From contig NZ_CAMLDL010000003.1 of assembly GCF_946478955.1 (NCBI RefSeq), forward strand, positions 143,258-207,257: a DNA stretch of 64,000 bases. The letters run 5' to 3'. Position 1 is the first letter of the stretch. Each line of letters begins with the position of its first letter. Below, piece by piece: positions 24,445-34,236 of the stretch. A program made the translations under genes and the position numbers. The notes under the pieces are model-generated. The model had not been told where the DNA came from and did no database searches. It saw nothing but the letters and a program-made list of their open reading frames with translations. The DNA is from an uncultured Sphingomonas sp. (lineage in GTDB: Bacteria; Pseudomonadota; Alphaproteobacteria; Sphingomonadales; Sphingomonadaceae).

Positions 24445-26304
24445 ATGAATGAACCATTTTCCGGCGCAGAATCCGCCGACCCTCGCACCAACGCCAGCCA
24501 TGATTTCATCATCGTAGGTTCTGGCGCCGGCGGCGGCCCGCTTGCCGCCAATCTGGTCGAGGCCGGGTTTAGCGTGCTGTTGCTGGAGGCGGGGGACGAC
24601 CACCGCTGTCCCTATTACGACGTGCCGATCATGCAGGCTCGGGCTAGCGAAGACCCCGACATGCGCTGGGATTTTTTTGTGCGCCATCACCGGGATGATG
24701 CCCAGCAGGCGAAAGACACAAAGTTCGTGTCGAAGCGCGACGGCATTCTGTATCCGCGCGGTGCAACGCTTGGTGGGTCAACGGCGATCAGTGCGCTGGT
24801 TACCATTTATCCGCATAATTCGGACTGGGATTACCTCGCCGAATTGACGAGAGACGATGATTGGTCGGCCGACGCCATGCGCCGCCGCTTTGAGCGACTT
24901 GAAGCATGGCGCGGCGCCGACCCGGATCCAGACAATCCGGCGGTTCCAGGCGATGGTTCGCGCCATGGCTTCGATGGTTGGTTAAAAGTCACCCGTGCTG
25001 ACCCCAAGCTTGCAGGGCGCGAGCCCTGGTTTCTCGACATCATTAACGCGATCGAGGCAGAGAGCCGCGCCACCTATGGCACCCCTGAGACGACGATCTT
25101 ACCCAACGATCCCAACGACTGGCGCTTTGTCCATGAGGGTCGCGAAGGCATGACCTTTATGCCCGTTGCCGTCGACAATGGTCGGCGCAACGGTGCGCGC
25201 GAACGGATATTGGATGCACAGACCCGTCACCCGGACCTGCTTACCATTCGGTACAATATTTTGGCCGAACGCGTCTTGTTTGACGGTAATCGCGCGATTG
25301 GCGTCGCCTGTCTCGACGGCGCTCATCTATATGGAGCCGATCCCGAGACGGCCCGCGCGCATGGTCCGGGAACGCCCGTCGAATTCTTTGCCCGCCGCGA
25401 AGTGATCCTCGCCACCGGCGCCTTCAACACCCCGCAAATCCTTAAACTGTCGGGGATCGGCCCGCGCGAGGAACTGGAAGCCTTTGACATTCCGGTGAGG
25501 ATAGATCGCGCTGCGGTCGGGAGCAATCTGCAGGATCGATATGAAGTCGGCGTAGTGCACCGCACGATCCATGATTTTCCAGTGTTCGATGGTGCGGTTC
25601 TTGATGTGCCAGGCCGTGACGGTATCGCCGATCCGCTGTTCCGTGAATGGGCGGAAAGCCAGAGCGGCCCCTATTCCACCAACGGCTCGCTCGCCGCATT
25701 TGTCGCCAAGTCCAGCGTCGCGCAGGGCGACCCCGACCTGATCATTTTCGCCCTGCCGATCGATTTCCACGGTTATTATCCCGGCTATGCGGGTGAAAGC
25801 GCGCAACATCATGATCGCGTGACATTCGTGGTCCTTAAAGCTCATACGCTCAATCGTGCCGGAACAGTGCGTCTCGCCTCGTCCGATCCGCGCGAACCGC
25901 CAGCGATCACATTCTCCTATTTTGAAGAAGGAAGTGATGCCGCCGGGCACGATCTTGAAGGGGTCATCGACGGCATCGAAATTGCCCGCCGGATCGCATC
26001 GCGCCTTGACGGCATGATCGCGGAAGAACTGATCCCCGGCAAAGCGTTCGATAGCAGGCAGAAGCTGGCCACCTTCGTCCGCAATGAAGCATGGGGACAC
26101 CATGCATCCTGCACCTGCCCCATCGGCGCGGACGACGACCCCAATGCGGTGCTGGATGGAGATTTTCGCGTTCGCGGCGTCAACGGCCTGCGCGTTGTCG
26201 ACGCCAGCATCTTTCCCCGCATCCCAGGGATATTCATCTGCTCTGCGGTTTATATGGCGAGCGAGCGGGCCAGTGACGTTATTATCGCGGAATATGCGGA
26301 ATAG
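24445..26304 (+). CDS. GMC-family FAD oxidoreductase
   Basis: Flavoprotein of 619 residues of the glucose-methanol-choline family, oxidising an alcohol. The FAD dinucleotide loop is IIVGSGAGGGPLAANL (~22-37), the GMC signature region reads YPRGATLGGSTAISALV (~95-112), and the C-terminal active site is GHHASCTCPIGADDD (~552) followed by the second FAD region GLRVVDASIFPRIPG. No signal peptide is visible, so it is probably cytosolic. The substrate cannot be deduced. It follows the NTF2-like gene by 7 bp; the DyP peroxidase gene starts 96 bp downstream, raising the possibility that peroxide made by an oxidase reaction is used there. Confidence 0.9.
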   Translation: MNEPFSGAESADPRTNASHDFIIVGSGAGGGPLAANLVEAGFSVLLLEAGDDHRCPYYDVPIMQARASEDPDMRWDFFVRHHRDDAQQAKDTKFVSKRDGILYPRGATLGGSTAISALVTIYPHNSDWDYLAELTRDDDWSADAMRRRFERLEAWRGADPDPDNPAVPGDGSRHGFDGWLKVTRADPKLAGREPWFLDIINAIEAESRATYGTPETTILPNDPNDWRFVHEGREGMTFMPVAVDNGRRNGARERILDAQTRHPDLLTIRYNILAERVLFDGNRAIGVACLDGAHLYGADPETARAHGPGTPVEFFARREVILATGAFNTPQILKLSGIGPREELEAFDIPVRIDRAAVGSNLQDRYEVGVVHRTIHDFPVFDGAVLDVPGRDGIADPLFREWAESQSGPYSTNGSLAAFVAKSSVAQGDPDLIIFALPIDFHGYYPGYAGESAQHHDRVTFVVLKAHTLNRAGTVRLASSDPREPPAITFSYFEEGSDAAGHDLEGVIDGIEIARRIASRLDGMIAEELIPGKAFDSRQKLATFVRNEAWGHHASCTCPIGADDDPNAVLDGDFRVRGVNGLRVVDASIFPRIPGIFICSAVYMASERASDVIIAEYAE

Positions 26305-26400
26305 GGAGATGCGCGGCGCCCGCGTGTTACGTAGGGATTTTTCAAGCTCGAAACTTCGGCTAGATCATGCCGGAACGCCGTCACCAACAAGGAGTAACCG

Positions 26401-27333
26401 ATGACCGTCACTGTCCCACAGGCCGCCGCTGCCGGCCTGACCCAGGGTGCAATTTTTCTGGTGGTGACGATCGAACCGGGCGCGGACAATGAGACGACAG
26501 CGCGCCAACTGCTTGCCGACATGTCGTCATTGGTTCGCGGCGTTGGCTTTCGCAATCCGGGTGATCAATTGTCCTGCGTCACCGGCATCGGGTCCGATGC
26601 ATGGAACCGGCTGATCGGATCGCCGCGGCCAAAACATCTTCATCCGTTCAAGGAGATAGTCGGCGTTCACACGGCGCCATCCACGCCGGGCGATCTACTG
26701 TTCCACATCCGCGCCGAAACGTTCGACCAATGTTTTGAACTGGCCAATATCATCATGACCCGGCTGGGCGATGCGGCAAAGGTTGAGGACGAAGTGCATG
26801 GCTTCAAATATTTCGATGACCGCGATCTGCTGGGCTTTGTCGACGGCACCGAAAATCCGACCGGTGCGCTCGCCAATGCAGCCGTCCTGATTGGCGACGA
26901 AGATCCGGATTTCATCGGCGGCAGCTATGTGATCGTGCAAAAATATCTCCACAACCTGACCGCCTGGAACAAGGTCGCCGTTGAGGAGCAGGAAAATATC
27001 ATCGGGCGGCACAAATTGTCCGACACAGAGCAGTTGGAAAAGGACAAGAAGCCTTACGCACACAACGTCCTGACCAATATCGACGACGCCGACGGCAATC
27101 AGCTTCAGATCGTGCGCGCCAACATGCCGTTCGGCGAAATCGGCAAGGCCGAATATGGCACCTATTTCATCGGCTATGCCTGTTCGCCGGAACGGACCGA
27201 AACGATGCTCAATAACATGTTCATCGGCAATCCGCCCGGCACCTATGACCATTTGCTGGATTTCAGCACGGCAGTGACCGGTACCCTCTTCTTCGTGCCG
27301 AGTTCGACATGGCTCGATGATGTGGAGGCATGA
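26401..27333 (+). CDS. Dye-decolourising (DyP-type) haem peroxidase, YfeX-like
   Basis: Haem peroxidase of 310 residues without a signal peptide, resembling cytosolic YfeX-type DyPs. The hallmark GFVDGTENPTG (~residue 145) supplies the catalytic Asp; the proximal His is in AHNVLTN (~221) and the distal Arg in QIVRANMPFG (~238). An AGGAG ribosome site sits 5 bases before the ATG. No C-terminal encapsulin-targeting extension is present, and no encapsulin gene is nearby. It follows the GMC oxidoreductase on the same strand with a 96-bp gap. Confidence 0.92.
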   Translation: MTVTVPQAAAAGLTQGAIFLVVTIEPGADNETTARQLLADMSSLVRGVGFRNPGDQLSCVTGIGSDAWNRLIGSPRPKHLHPFKEIVGVHTAPSTPGDLLFHIRAETFDQCFELANIIMTRLGDAAKVEDEVHGFKYFDDRDLLGFVDGTENPTGALANAAVLIGDEDPDFIGGSYVIVQKYLHNLTAWNKVAVEEQENIIGRHKLSDTEQLEKDKKPYAHNVLTNIDDADGNQLQIVRANMPFGEIGKAEYGTYFIGYACSPERTETMLNNMFIGNPPGTYDHLLDFSTAVTGTLFFVPSSTWLDDVEA

Positions 27334-27429
27334 GTGCGGGCGTCAGATCTTCGGCCTGTTTAATCGCTCGCCACTGATTTAGGTCGGACGCCATCAGCGT
27401 TGTCGCGGCTACTGCAATGGTGACGCTGA

Positions 27430-28464
27430 TCATGGCCGCACCAGCACTTTCAATGCTTCTCGGTCATTCATCGCGCGGTAGCCGTCCGGCACCCCATCCA
27501 GATCCACCGTCCGATCAAATACCCGCCCTGGCCGTATCGTCCCGTCCATAATGTCGGGCAGCAGTTCGTCGATATAGGCGCGCACCGGTGCCGGGCCGCC
27601 CGCGACGCTGACGTTGCGGTAGAACATCGACTGCGCCTCGGGCAGCGCACTATAGTGCGGCACGCCAACCCGGCCGACGGCGCCGCCGGCCCGAACAACG
27701 GCAAGCGACGTATCAATCGCGCCTTCATTACCGACGCATTCCAGCACCGACTGGACGCCATAGCCGCCCGTCAGCTCGCGGACCTTCTCGGCCGCTTCGG
27801 CCCCGCGTTCCCGAACCACATCGGTCGCACCGAACTCCAGCGCGAGTGCGATCCGCGCGTCATGGCGGCCCATGATGATGATCTGCTCCGCACCCATCCT
27901 TTTGGCCGCGATCACACCGCACAGGCCAACCGCACCATCACCAATTACCGCAACGGTGCCACCGGTTCGCACCTTGGCCGTCACCGCGGCATGATGCCCC
28001 GTCCCCATCACGTCCGACAGCGTCAACAGCGCGGGCATCAGGGCGTCGTCCTCCGCGACGTCAATCGGGTAGAGTGTGCCGTCCGCCAGTGGCACGCGAA
28101 GCGCCTCCGATTGCGCCCCTCCAATTTCACCAATGCCGAAGAAGCCGCCATGGACGCAGGCCGTCTGCAGCCCTTCGTCACAGAACAGACAGCTGCCGTC
28201 CGAGTAAGCGAAGGGCATGATCACGACCTGTCCGGGGCGGATGCGCCGCACGTCGGCGCCCACCGCCTCGACCACGCCAATCGCCTCATGCCCCATCTGC
28301 CGCCCAGCAGGCGTTTCGGGCAGGTCGTTGTAGGGCCACAGGTCGCTGCCGCAGATGCAGGCGCGGGTGATTCGGATCAGCGCGTCAGTCGGCGCGATGA
28401 TGGCGGCGTCCGGCACATCGCGGACCTGCACATCGCCCGCCTTGTACATCAATGTTGCACGCAT
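27430..28464 (-). CDS. Zinc-dependent medium-chain alcohol dehydrogenase
   Basis: MDR-superfamily dehydrogenase of 344 residues. The catalytic zinc ligands are in ACICGSDLWPY and GHEAIG, and the nucleotide loop is GDGAVGLCGVIAAKRMGA. The structural-zinc lobe has only three cysteines (C-x2-C-x7-C in SCLFCDEGLQTAC), with Asp in place of the first. It is the last gene of a minus-strand run: CMD protein, aldo-keto reductase, this gene (17-bp gap). All three are likely controlled by the divergent LysR regulator at 29935. Substrate unknown; the operon looks like a stress- or xenobiotic-linked aldehyde/alcohol redox set. Confidence 0.92.
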   Translation of the reverse strand: MRATLMYKAGDVQVRDVPDAAIIAPTDALIRITRACICGSDLWPYNDLPETPAGRQMGHEAIGVVEAVGADVRRIRPGQVVIMPFAYSDGSCLFCDEGLQTACVHGGFFGIGEIGGAQSEALRVPLADGTLYPIDVAEDDALMPALLTLSDVMGTGHHAAVTAKVRTGGTVAVIGDGAVGLCGVIAAKRMGAEQIIIMGRHDARIALALEFGATDVVRERGAEAAEKVRELTGGYGVQSVLECVGNEGAIDTSLAVVRAGGAVGRVGVPHYSALPEAQSMFYRNVSVAGGPAPVRAYIDELLPDIMDGTIRPGRVFDRTVDLDGVPDGYRAMNDREALKVLVRP

Positions 28465-28481
28465 GGGTTTACTCCTTCGTC

Positions 28482-29510
<1,029 letters not shown>

Positions 29511-29843
29511 TCAGGCGTCGCGATCGGCGAAGACCTGCCGCGCGATGCCGATGGCGGTCCCGGCGCACGGCCAGCCGGCGTAAAAGGCGATGTGGGTGAT
29601 CGTCTCGACAACCTCGTCACGCGTCACACCATTGTCGAGCGCCTTGCCGAGGTGAAACGGTAGCTCGTTGTGCCGATACAGCGCGATCAGCGCAGAAATG
29701 GTGGCAAGGCTCCGGTCGCGGGGCGAAAGCTCCGGCCGCTGCCATACATCACCGAATAGCACCTTATCCGTAATCTCGGTCAGGCGCGGCGCCACATCGC
29801 CCCACGGCGCCCGCATCGGCTGTGCAGATTTGGCATGGGTCAT
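29511..29843 (-). CDS. Carboxymuconolactone decarboxylase (CMD)-domain protein
   Basis: All-helical protein of 110 residues of the CMD/AhpD superfamily. It has RDRSLATISALIALYRHNEL, PFHLGKALDNGVTRDEVVETITH and a final FYAGWPCAGTAIG, matching the gamma-carboxymuconolactone decarboxylase-like group. The C-x-x-C of AhpD peroxidases is absent, so a peroxidase role is unlikely. It is the first gene of the minus-strand redox operon and is divergent from a LysR gene across 91 bp. CMD proteins next to aldo-keto reductases are common, but the reaction is not known. Confidence 0.88.
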   Translation of the reverse strand: MTHAKSAQPMRAPWGDVAPRLTEITDKVLFGDVWQRPELSPRDRSLATISALIALYRHNELPFHLGKALDNGVTRDEVVETITHIAFYAGWPCAGTAIGIARQVFADRDA

Positions 29844-29934
29844 CGGGGAACTCCTTTCGAGACCCCATCTACGCCCTTCCCTGCTTCGCGATTAGGCGGC
29901 ATAATGTGCATGTATCAGTGAATGAAATTCAATA

Positions 29935-30828
29935 ATGTCCACAACCAACCTCAATGATTTGAACGCGCTCCGCCTCGTCGCCCGCGAACGCAGTTTCACC
30001 CGCGCGGCGGCGCAGCTAGGCGTCTCCGCCTCGGCGCTCAGCCATACGGTACGGCGGCTCGAGGAGAGCCTTGGCGTGCGCCTCCTCACCCGCACCACGC
30101 GGCAGGTCGCGCCGACCGAGGCGGGAGAGCGGCTGCTCGCGTCCATCGGCCCGCGCCTCGATGAGATAGAGGCCGATCTGGCCGCGGTCGCCGATCTGCG
30201 CGACACGCCGTCGGGCACCGTCCGCATCACCACCGGCAGCGACGCGGCGGAGACCATTCTCTGGCCCAAGCTCGCGCCCATCCTCGCCGAATTTCCCGAC
30301 GTGCGGATCGAAATCAGCGTCAACGCGGGTTTCGTCGATATTGTCGAGCATCGCTTCGACGCAGGCGTGCGGCTGGGAGAGACGATCGCGCAGGACATGA
30401 TCGCGGTGCGCATCGGCCCGGATCTGCGCATGGCCGCCGTTGCCTCCCCCGTCTATTTCGCGGCCCACCCCAAACCAAAGATCCCGCAGGACCTCGCCCA
30501 TCACAATTGCATCAACCTGCGTTTCCCGACCCAAGGCGGCCTTTATGCGTGGGAATTTGAGAAGGACGGCCGCCCCCTCAACGCCCGGGTCGAGGGCCAG
30601 CTAGTCGTCAACGAAATCAACATCGCCCGCCAAGCCGCCCTCGACGGCGCCGGCCTTGCCTATCTGCTAGGCACGCATGTCGAAGACGACATTGCCGTGG
30701 GGCGGTTAGTCCGCGTCCTCGAAGACTGGTGCCCACCCTTCCCCGGGTACCACCTCTATTACCCCAGCCGACGGCAGCAGCCGCCCGCGTTGCAAATGGT
30801 CATCGATGCGCTGCGGTGGCCGGGGTAA
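29935..30828 (+). CDS. LysR-family regulator of the redox operon
   Basis: DNA-binding regulator of 297 residues: winged helix at residues 5-62 (ALRLVARERSFTRAAAQLGV, then SASALSHTVRRLEESLGVRL) and the effector-binding domain behind it. The overall sequence is of the AaeR/DsdC-like group frequently found divergent from aldo-keto reductase or quinone-reductase genes. Its start is 91 bp from the CMD gene on the other strand, so it likely regulates that operon and itself. I could not pick a single convincing operator palindrome within the gap. Confidence 0.92.
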   Translation: MSTTNLNDLNALRLVARERSFTRAAAQLGVSASALSHTVRRLEESLGVRLLTRTTRQVAPTEAGERLLASIGPRLDEIEADLAAVADLRDTPSGTVRITTGSDAAETILWPKLAPILAEFPDVRIEISVNAGFVDIVEHRFDAGVRLGETIAQDMIAVRIGPDLRMAAVASPVYFAAHPKPKIPQDLAHHNCINLRFPTQGGLYAWEFEKDGRPLNARVEGQLVVNEINIARQAALDGAGLAYLLGTHVEDDIAVGRLVRVLEDWCPPFPGYHLYYPSRRQQPPALQMVIDALRWPG

Positions 30829-31058
30829 GCGGCCGTTGGGTCGGCGATTCCAACCGTCGGTCGCGTCGCCAGCGCCGCCATTCCCCCGATTTGACTGCGT
30901 TTGGCCCTTCCCTTTCACCCCGACTCCCGCTAAGGGCGCGCTCTTCCAACGCATTGCATTGGGAATTGCGGGAGGTCGGACCCATTGGGCTCGGCCGCTT
31001 GAACCGCTAAACTTGAACCGCCCATGCCTTCGGGCGCGGGCATTACAGAGTGAGACAC

Positions 31059-31490
31059 ATGGCAAAGAAAATCACGGGCTATATCAAGCTCCAGGTGCCT
31101 GCTGGCACCGCCAATCCGTCGCCGCCGATCGGCCCTGCACTGGGTCAGCGCGGCGTCAACATCATGGAATTCTGCAAGGCATTCAACGCCGCGACGCAGG
31201 ATCTTGAAAAGCAAATGCCGATCCCGACGATCATCACCGTCTATGCGGATCGCAGCTTCTCGTTCATCACCAAGACCCCGCCGGCGTCGTTCCTTCTGAA
31301 GAAGGCCGCGAAGCTGAAGTCGGGTTCGAAGGAACCGGGCAAGGTTTCCGCAGGTACGATCAAGCGTTCGCAGCTGGCCGAAATCGCCGAGATGAAGATG
31401 AAGGACTTGTCCGCCAACGACATCGACGCCGCCACCAAGATCATCGAAGGTTCGGCCCGCGCGATGGGCCTCCAGGTTGTGGAGGGTTAA
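31059..31490 (+). CDS. rplK: 50S ribosomal protein L11
   Basis: Stalk-base protein of the large subunit that binds 23S rRNA near the GTPase centre. 143 residues, the standard length, opening [20 protein letters not shown] with the proline-rich [17 protein letters not shown]. The start is the ATG at 31059, not the GTG three codons earlier. It is 4 bases from rplA. The 230-bp region upstream must contain its promoter; it begins a new segment of the ribosomal cluster, 9.5 kb from nusG. Confidence 0.98.
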   Translation: MAKKITGYIKLQVPAGTANPSPPIGPALGQRGVNIMEFCKAFNAATQDLEKQMPIPTIITVYADRSFSFITKTPPASFLLKKAAKLKSGSKEPGKVSAGTIKRSQLAEIAEMKMKDLSANDIDAATKIIEGSARAMGLQVVEG

Positions 31491-31494
31491 GACC

Positions 31495-32193
31495 ATGGCA
31501 AAGCTGACCAAGAAGCAGAAGACCCTCGACGGTAAGGTCGAAGCCGACAAATTGTACGGCGTTGGTGAAGCGCTGGACCTCGTCAAGAGCCTGGCAACCG
31601 CGAAGTTCGACGAATCCGTCGAAGTCGCGATCAACCTGGGCGTTGACCCCCGCCACGCCGACCAGATGGTCCGCGGCGTCGTCAACCTGCCCAAGGGCAC
31701 CGGCAAGGACGTCCGCGTCGCCGTGTTCGCCAAGGGCGACAAGGCTGACGAAGCCAAGGCCGCTGGCGCCGAAACCGTTGGTGCCGAAGATCTGATGGAA
31801 GCCATGCAGAACGGCGACACTAACTATGACCGCGTCATCGCGACGCCGGACATGATGGGCGTTGTCGGTCGCCTCGGTAAGGTACTGGGCCCGAAGGGCC
31901 TGATGCCGAATCCGAAGCTCGGCACCGTCACGCCGAACCCGGCAGAGGCGGTTCGCCTCGCCAAGGCTGGCCAGGTCGAATTCCGCGTCGAAAAGGCCGG
32001 CATCATCCACGCCGGCATCGGCAAGGCGAGCTTCCCGGCCGCCGACCTCAAAGCGAACTTTGACGCGTTTGTCGACGCGATCGTCAAGGCCAAGCCGTCG
32101 GGCGCCAAGGGCAAATATGTCAAGAAGATCGCCATGAGCTCCTCGATGGGCCCGGGCGTCAAGATCGACATTACCGAGGTTGCTGGCGCGTAA
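31495..32193 (+). CDS. rplA: 50S ribosomal protein L1
   Basis: Large-subunit protein of the L1 stalk, also often a translational autoregulator of rplKA. 232 residues with MRGVVNLP-type and [20 protein letters not shown] motifs and the C-terminal [16 protein letters not shown] in the rplK end serves as its ribosome site, so rplK and rplA are tightly coupled. A strong terminator follows 27 bases after the stop, splitting it from rplJ. Confidence 0.98.
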   Translation: MAKLTKKQKTLDGKVEADKLYGVGEALDLVKSLATAKFDESVEVAINLGVDPRHADQMVRGVVNLPKGTGKDVRVAVFAKGDKADEAKAAGAETVGAEDLMEAMQNGDTNYDRVIATPDMMGVVGRLGKVLGPKGLMPNPKLGTVTPNPAEAVRLAKAGQVEFRVEKAGIIHAGIGKASFPAADLKANFDAFVDAIVKAKPSGAKGKYVKKIAMSSSMGPGVKIDITEVAGA

Positions 32194-32220
32194 GCCCTGG
32201 CGTTCTTCGCAAGACGATAG

Positions 32221-32251
32221 AGGGTCGGGGCGGCAACGCTCCGGCCCTTTT
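32221..32251 (+). terminator. Terminator of rplK-rplA
   Basis: A 12-bp stem (32221-32232 with 32237-32248, two G-T pairs) capped by a GCAA tetraloop and followed by TTTT. This separates rplKA from the cupredoxin and rplJL genes. Confidence 0.88.
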
Positions 32252-32315
32252 CGTTGGTTCAGCATGGGTGCATGATTGATCGGTTATCAGCGTTGATCCG
32301 GATAGGAGAATTGCC

Positions 32316-32705
32316 ATGCGCCGTTCCCTGTTGCTTGCCGTCCTTACCCTTGCACCAGCTGCCACGCCGCCCGCCTTTGCGGGGGCACCGCAATCGGTCG
32401 TGGTCCATCTGTCCAACTTCAAATTTACGCCCGCGACCATCACCCTGGCGCAAGGGCAAAGCTATAATTTGAAGCTGATCAACGACAGCGGCGGCGGTCA
32501 CAGCTTTGGCGCCAAAGCGTTCTTTGCGGCTGCCAACGTCGCGGCGACGGATCGCGCCCAAATCATCAAGGGCGCCGTTGAGGTCGGCGCTGGTCAGACG
32601 CGTACCATCCAGTTCACCGCCCCCGCCCCCGGAACTTACAATCTGAAATGCACCCATATGATGCACGGTCCGATGGGCATGCGGGGGCAAATACTGGTGC
32701 GATAA
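32316..32705 (+). CDS. Exported cupredoxin-like copper protein
   Basis: Periplasmic blue-copper-type protein of 129 residues. Signal peptide to about residue 22 (cleavage after AFA). The mature part is a single cupredoxin domain with SNFKFTPATITLAQGQSYNL near the N-terminus. Likely copper ligands are His62 (GGGHSF), Cys112, His114 or His117, and Met120 or Met122 within KCTHMMHGPMGMRG. GGAGA precedes the start. It lies alone between the rplKA terminator and the rplJL promoter, an unusual location. Role is unknown: electron transfer or copper handling are both possible. Confidence 0.87.
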   Translation: MRRSLLLAVLTLAPAATPPAFAGAPQSVVVHLSNFKFTPATITLAQGQSYNLKLINDSGGGHSFGAKAFFAAANVAATDRAQIIKGAVEVGAGQTRTIQFTAPAPGTYNLKCTHMMHGPMGMRGQILVR

Positions 32706-32718
32706 GCCCTCTGCCTGC

Positions 32719-32746
32719 TTGACATTTTGCGCTGCAACAGTAGTGG
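32719..32746 (+). promoter_or_regulatory. Promoter of rplJ-rplL
   Basis: TTGACA (32719-32724), 16-base spacer, TAGTGG (32741-32746). It would start transcription about 230 bases before rplJ, leaving a long leader. The same -35 and spacing with TAATGG precede tRNA-Gln in this window. Confidence 0.6.
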
Positions 32747-32752
32747 AGCCTC

Positions 32753-32983
32753 CGACCGCTGTTTTCGAACAGCGTTCTCGTCCGAGACAGTCGCTGTCCC
32801 CGCTATCTGCGAGGACTTAATTTGCGGCCTAGACGGGGAACAGGAATTTTAAGTCGAGCCCGCCCTTTCGTGCGTGTCTCGCGCTTTCGATCCATCCCCC
32901 GGACATCTCGGAGTTGTGGGCTCGCTCACAGCTCCAAACCGTTTGTCGGATGGTCCGGCAGGCGGAATGACTAGGAGTATGGC
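32753..32983 (+). ncRNA. rplJ leader, probable L10 autoregulatory element
   Basis: About 230 bases of non-coding leader separate the putative promoter from rplJ. It includes a clear 10-bp hairpin (32910-32919 with 32926-32935, loop GCTCGC) and further complementary GC-rich segments. rplJ leaders in many bacteria bind the L10-L12 complex to repress translation; position and size fit, but the specific kink-turn was not verified. Confidence 0.5.
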
Positions 32984-33490
32984 ATGGATCGTTCGCAAAA
33001 ATCCGATCTGGTTGCCGAGCTGAAGAACGTCTTCAACGAGACCAGTGTTGTGGTGATTACCCGCAACCTGGGCCTGTCGGTCGCACAGTCGTCCGATCTT
33101 CGTTCGAAGATGCGCGATGCCGGTGCCCAGTTCAAAGTTGCGAAGAACCGGCTTGCCAAGATCGCGCTCGAGGGCACGACGTACGGACCGATCAGCGACC
33201 TGCTGACCGGGCCGACCGCGCTCGCTACCTCGATCGATCCCGTCGCGGCTGCAAAGGTCGCGGTGGAATTCGCCAAGACCAACGATCGTCTCGAGATCGT
33301 TGGTGGCGCGATGGGCAACACGCTGCTCGACGTGAACGGGATCAAGGCTCTGGCCGAACTTCCGTCGCTCGATCAGCTGCGCGGCACGCTCGTGGGCCTT
33401 ATTCAGGCGCCCGCGACGAAGATCGCCCGCATTGCCAAGGAGCCGGGTGGCCAGATTGCGCGCGTTCTCGCCGCAAAGGCCGCAGCTTAA
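32984..33490 (+). CDS. rplJ: 50S ribosomal protein L10
   Basis: Anchors the L7/L12 stalk to 23S rRNA. 168 residues with the N-terminal rRNA-binding domain ([31 protein letters not shown]) and a C-terminal Ala/Lys helix that binds L7/L12 dimers. AGGAG precedes the ATG. rplL follows after 55 bases. Expression is likely controlled by the upstream leader. Confidence 0.98.
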   Translation: MDRSQKSDLVAELKNVFNETSVVVITRNLGLSVAQSSDLRSKMRDAGAQFKVAKNRLAKIALEGTTYGPISDLLTGPTALATSIDPVAAAKVAVEFAKTNDRLEIVGGAMGNTLLDVNGIKALAELPSLDQLRGTLVGLIQAPATKIARIAKEPGGQIARVLAAKAAA

Positions 33491-33545
33491 ATTTTTCATT
33501 CAACGCACGAACATTCGGACCGCATTGGTCCACTAGGAGATACAA

Positions 33546-33920
33546 ATGGCTGACCTGAACAAGATCGTCGACGAACTGTCGGCTCTGACCGTCCTCGAAG
33601 CTGCTGAGCTTTCGAAGCTTCTCGAAGAAAAGTGGGGCGTTTCGGCCGCCGCTGCCGTTGCCGTTGCTGGCCCGGCCGCCGGTGGCGCCGCTCCGGCTGC
33701 TGAAGAACAGACCGAATTTGACGTGATCCTCACCGGCGACGGTGGCAAGAAGATCAACGTCATCAAGGAAGTCCGTGCGATCACCGGCCTGGGTCTTGGC
33801 GAAGCCAAGGCGCTGGTTGAATCGGCTCCGAAGGCCCTCAAGGAAGGCGTCAACAAGGACGAAGCCGAAAAGATCAAGAAGCAGATCGAAGAAGCCGGTG
33901 GCACCATCGAGCTCAAGTAA
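33546..33920 (+). CDS. rplL: 50S ribosomal protein L7/L12
   Basis: Stalk protein that recruits translational GTPases, 124 residues. N-terminal dimerisation domain ([20 protein letters not shown]), Ala/Gly-rich hinge (~35-55) and C-terminal domain with [20 protein letters not shown]. Start ATG follows AGGAG. Downstream are two tandem copies of a terminator-containing repeat, after which transcription stops before rpoB. Confidence 0.98.
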   Translation: MADLNKIVDELSALTVLEAAELSKLLEEKWGVSAAAAVAVAGPAAGGAAPAAEEQTEFDVILTGDGGKKINVIKEVRAITGLGLGEAKALVESAPKALKEGVNKDEAEKIKKQIEEAGGTIELK

Positions 33921-34003
33921 GCTTCACCGCATTTGCCTGGACCCCGGCCTTCGCCGGGGCGCTAGCGCGGTTTCGTTGGTGTCTTGAAGCGCCAACGATT
34001 GGG

Positions 34004-34034
34004 AAGGGCGGCCTCGCAAGAGGTCGCCCTTTTT
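34004..34034 (+). terminator. rplJ-rplL terminator, copy 1
   Basis: AAGGGCGGCCTC pairs with GAGGTCGCCCTT (12 bp, one G-T) around a GCAA tetraloop, then TTTTT. Same architecture as the rplA terminator. Confidence 0.92.
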
Positions 34035-34119
34035 CATCCCCCATCAAGACACCCGCTCCGAACCGCGACGGTCCCCCGGACCGTCGCTCCCGCTCACGCT
34101 TGAAGCGCCAACGATTGGG

Positions 34120-34150
34120 AAGGGCGGCCTCGCAAGAGGTCGCCCTTTTT
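34120..34150 (+). terminator. rplJ-rplL terminator, copy 2
   Basis: Identical to the first copy, exactly 116 bases downstream, created by the tandem duplication. Confidence 0.88.
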
Positions 34151-34236
34151 CATCCCCCATCAAGACACCCGCTCCGAACCGCAACGGTCCGCCGGACCGT
34201 CGCTCCCGTTCGCAGCCCCGTGTGTCGGCCCGGAAT

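Larger units (their letters stand above)
33983..34214. repeat. 116-bp tandem duplication carrying the rplL terminator
   Basis: Two head-to-tail copies, 33983-34098 and 34099-34214, exact period 116, differing at only a handful of positions near their 3' ends. Each has the terminator hairpin and a second inverted repeat ACGGTCC/GGACCGT (34065-34087 in copy 1, perfect 10 bp; copy 2 has one mismatch). Confidence 0.93.
33921..34236. other. Non-coding region after rplL, mostly tandem duplication
   Basis: No gene. It holds a CCCCGGC-CTTC-GCCGGGG hairpin (33942-33959), then two copies of a 116-bp unit each carrying a terminator and a GC-rich hairpin (listed separately). Confidence 0.8.
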
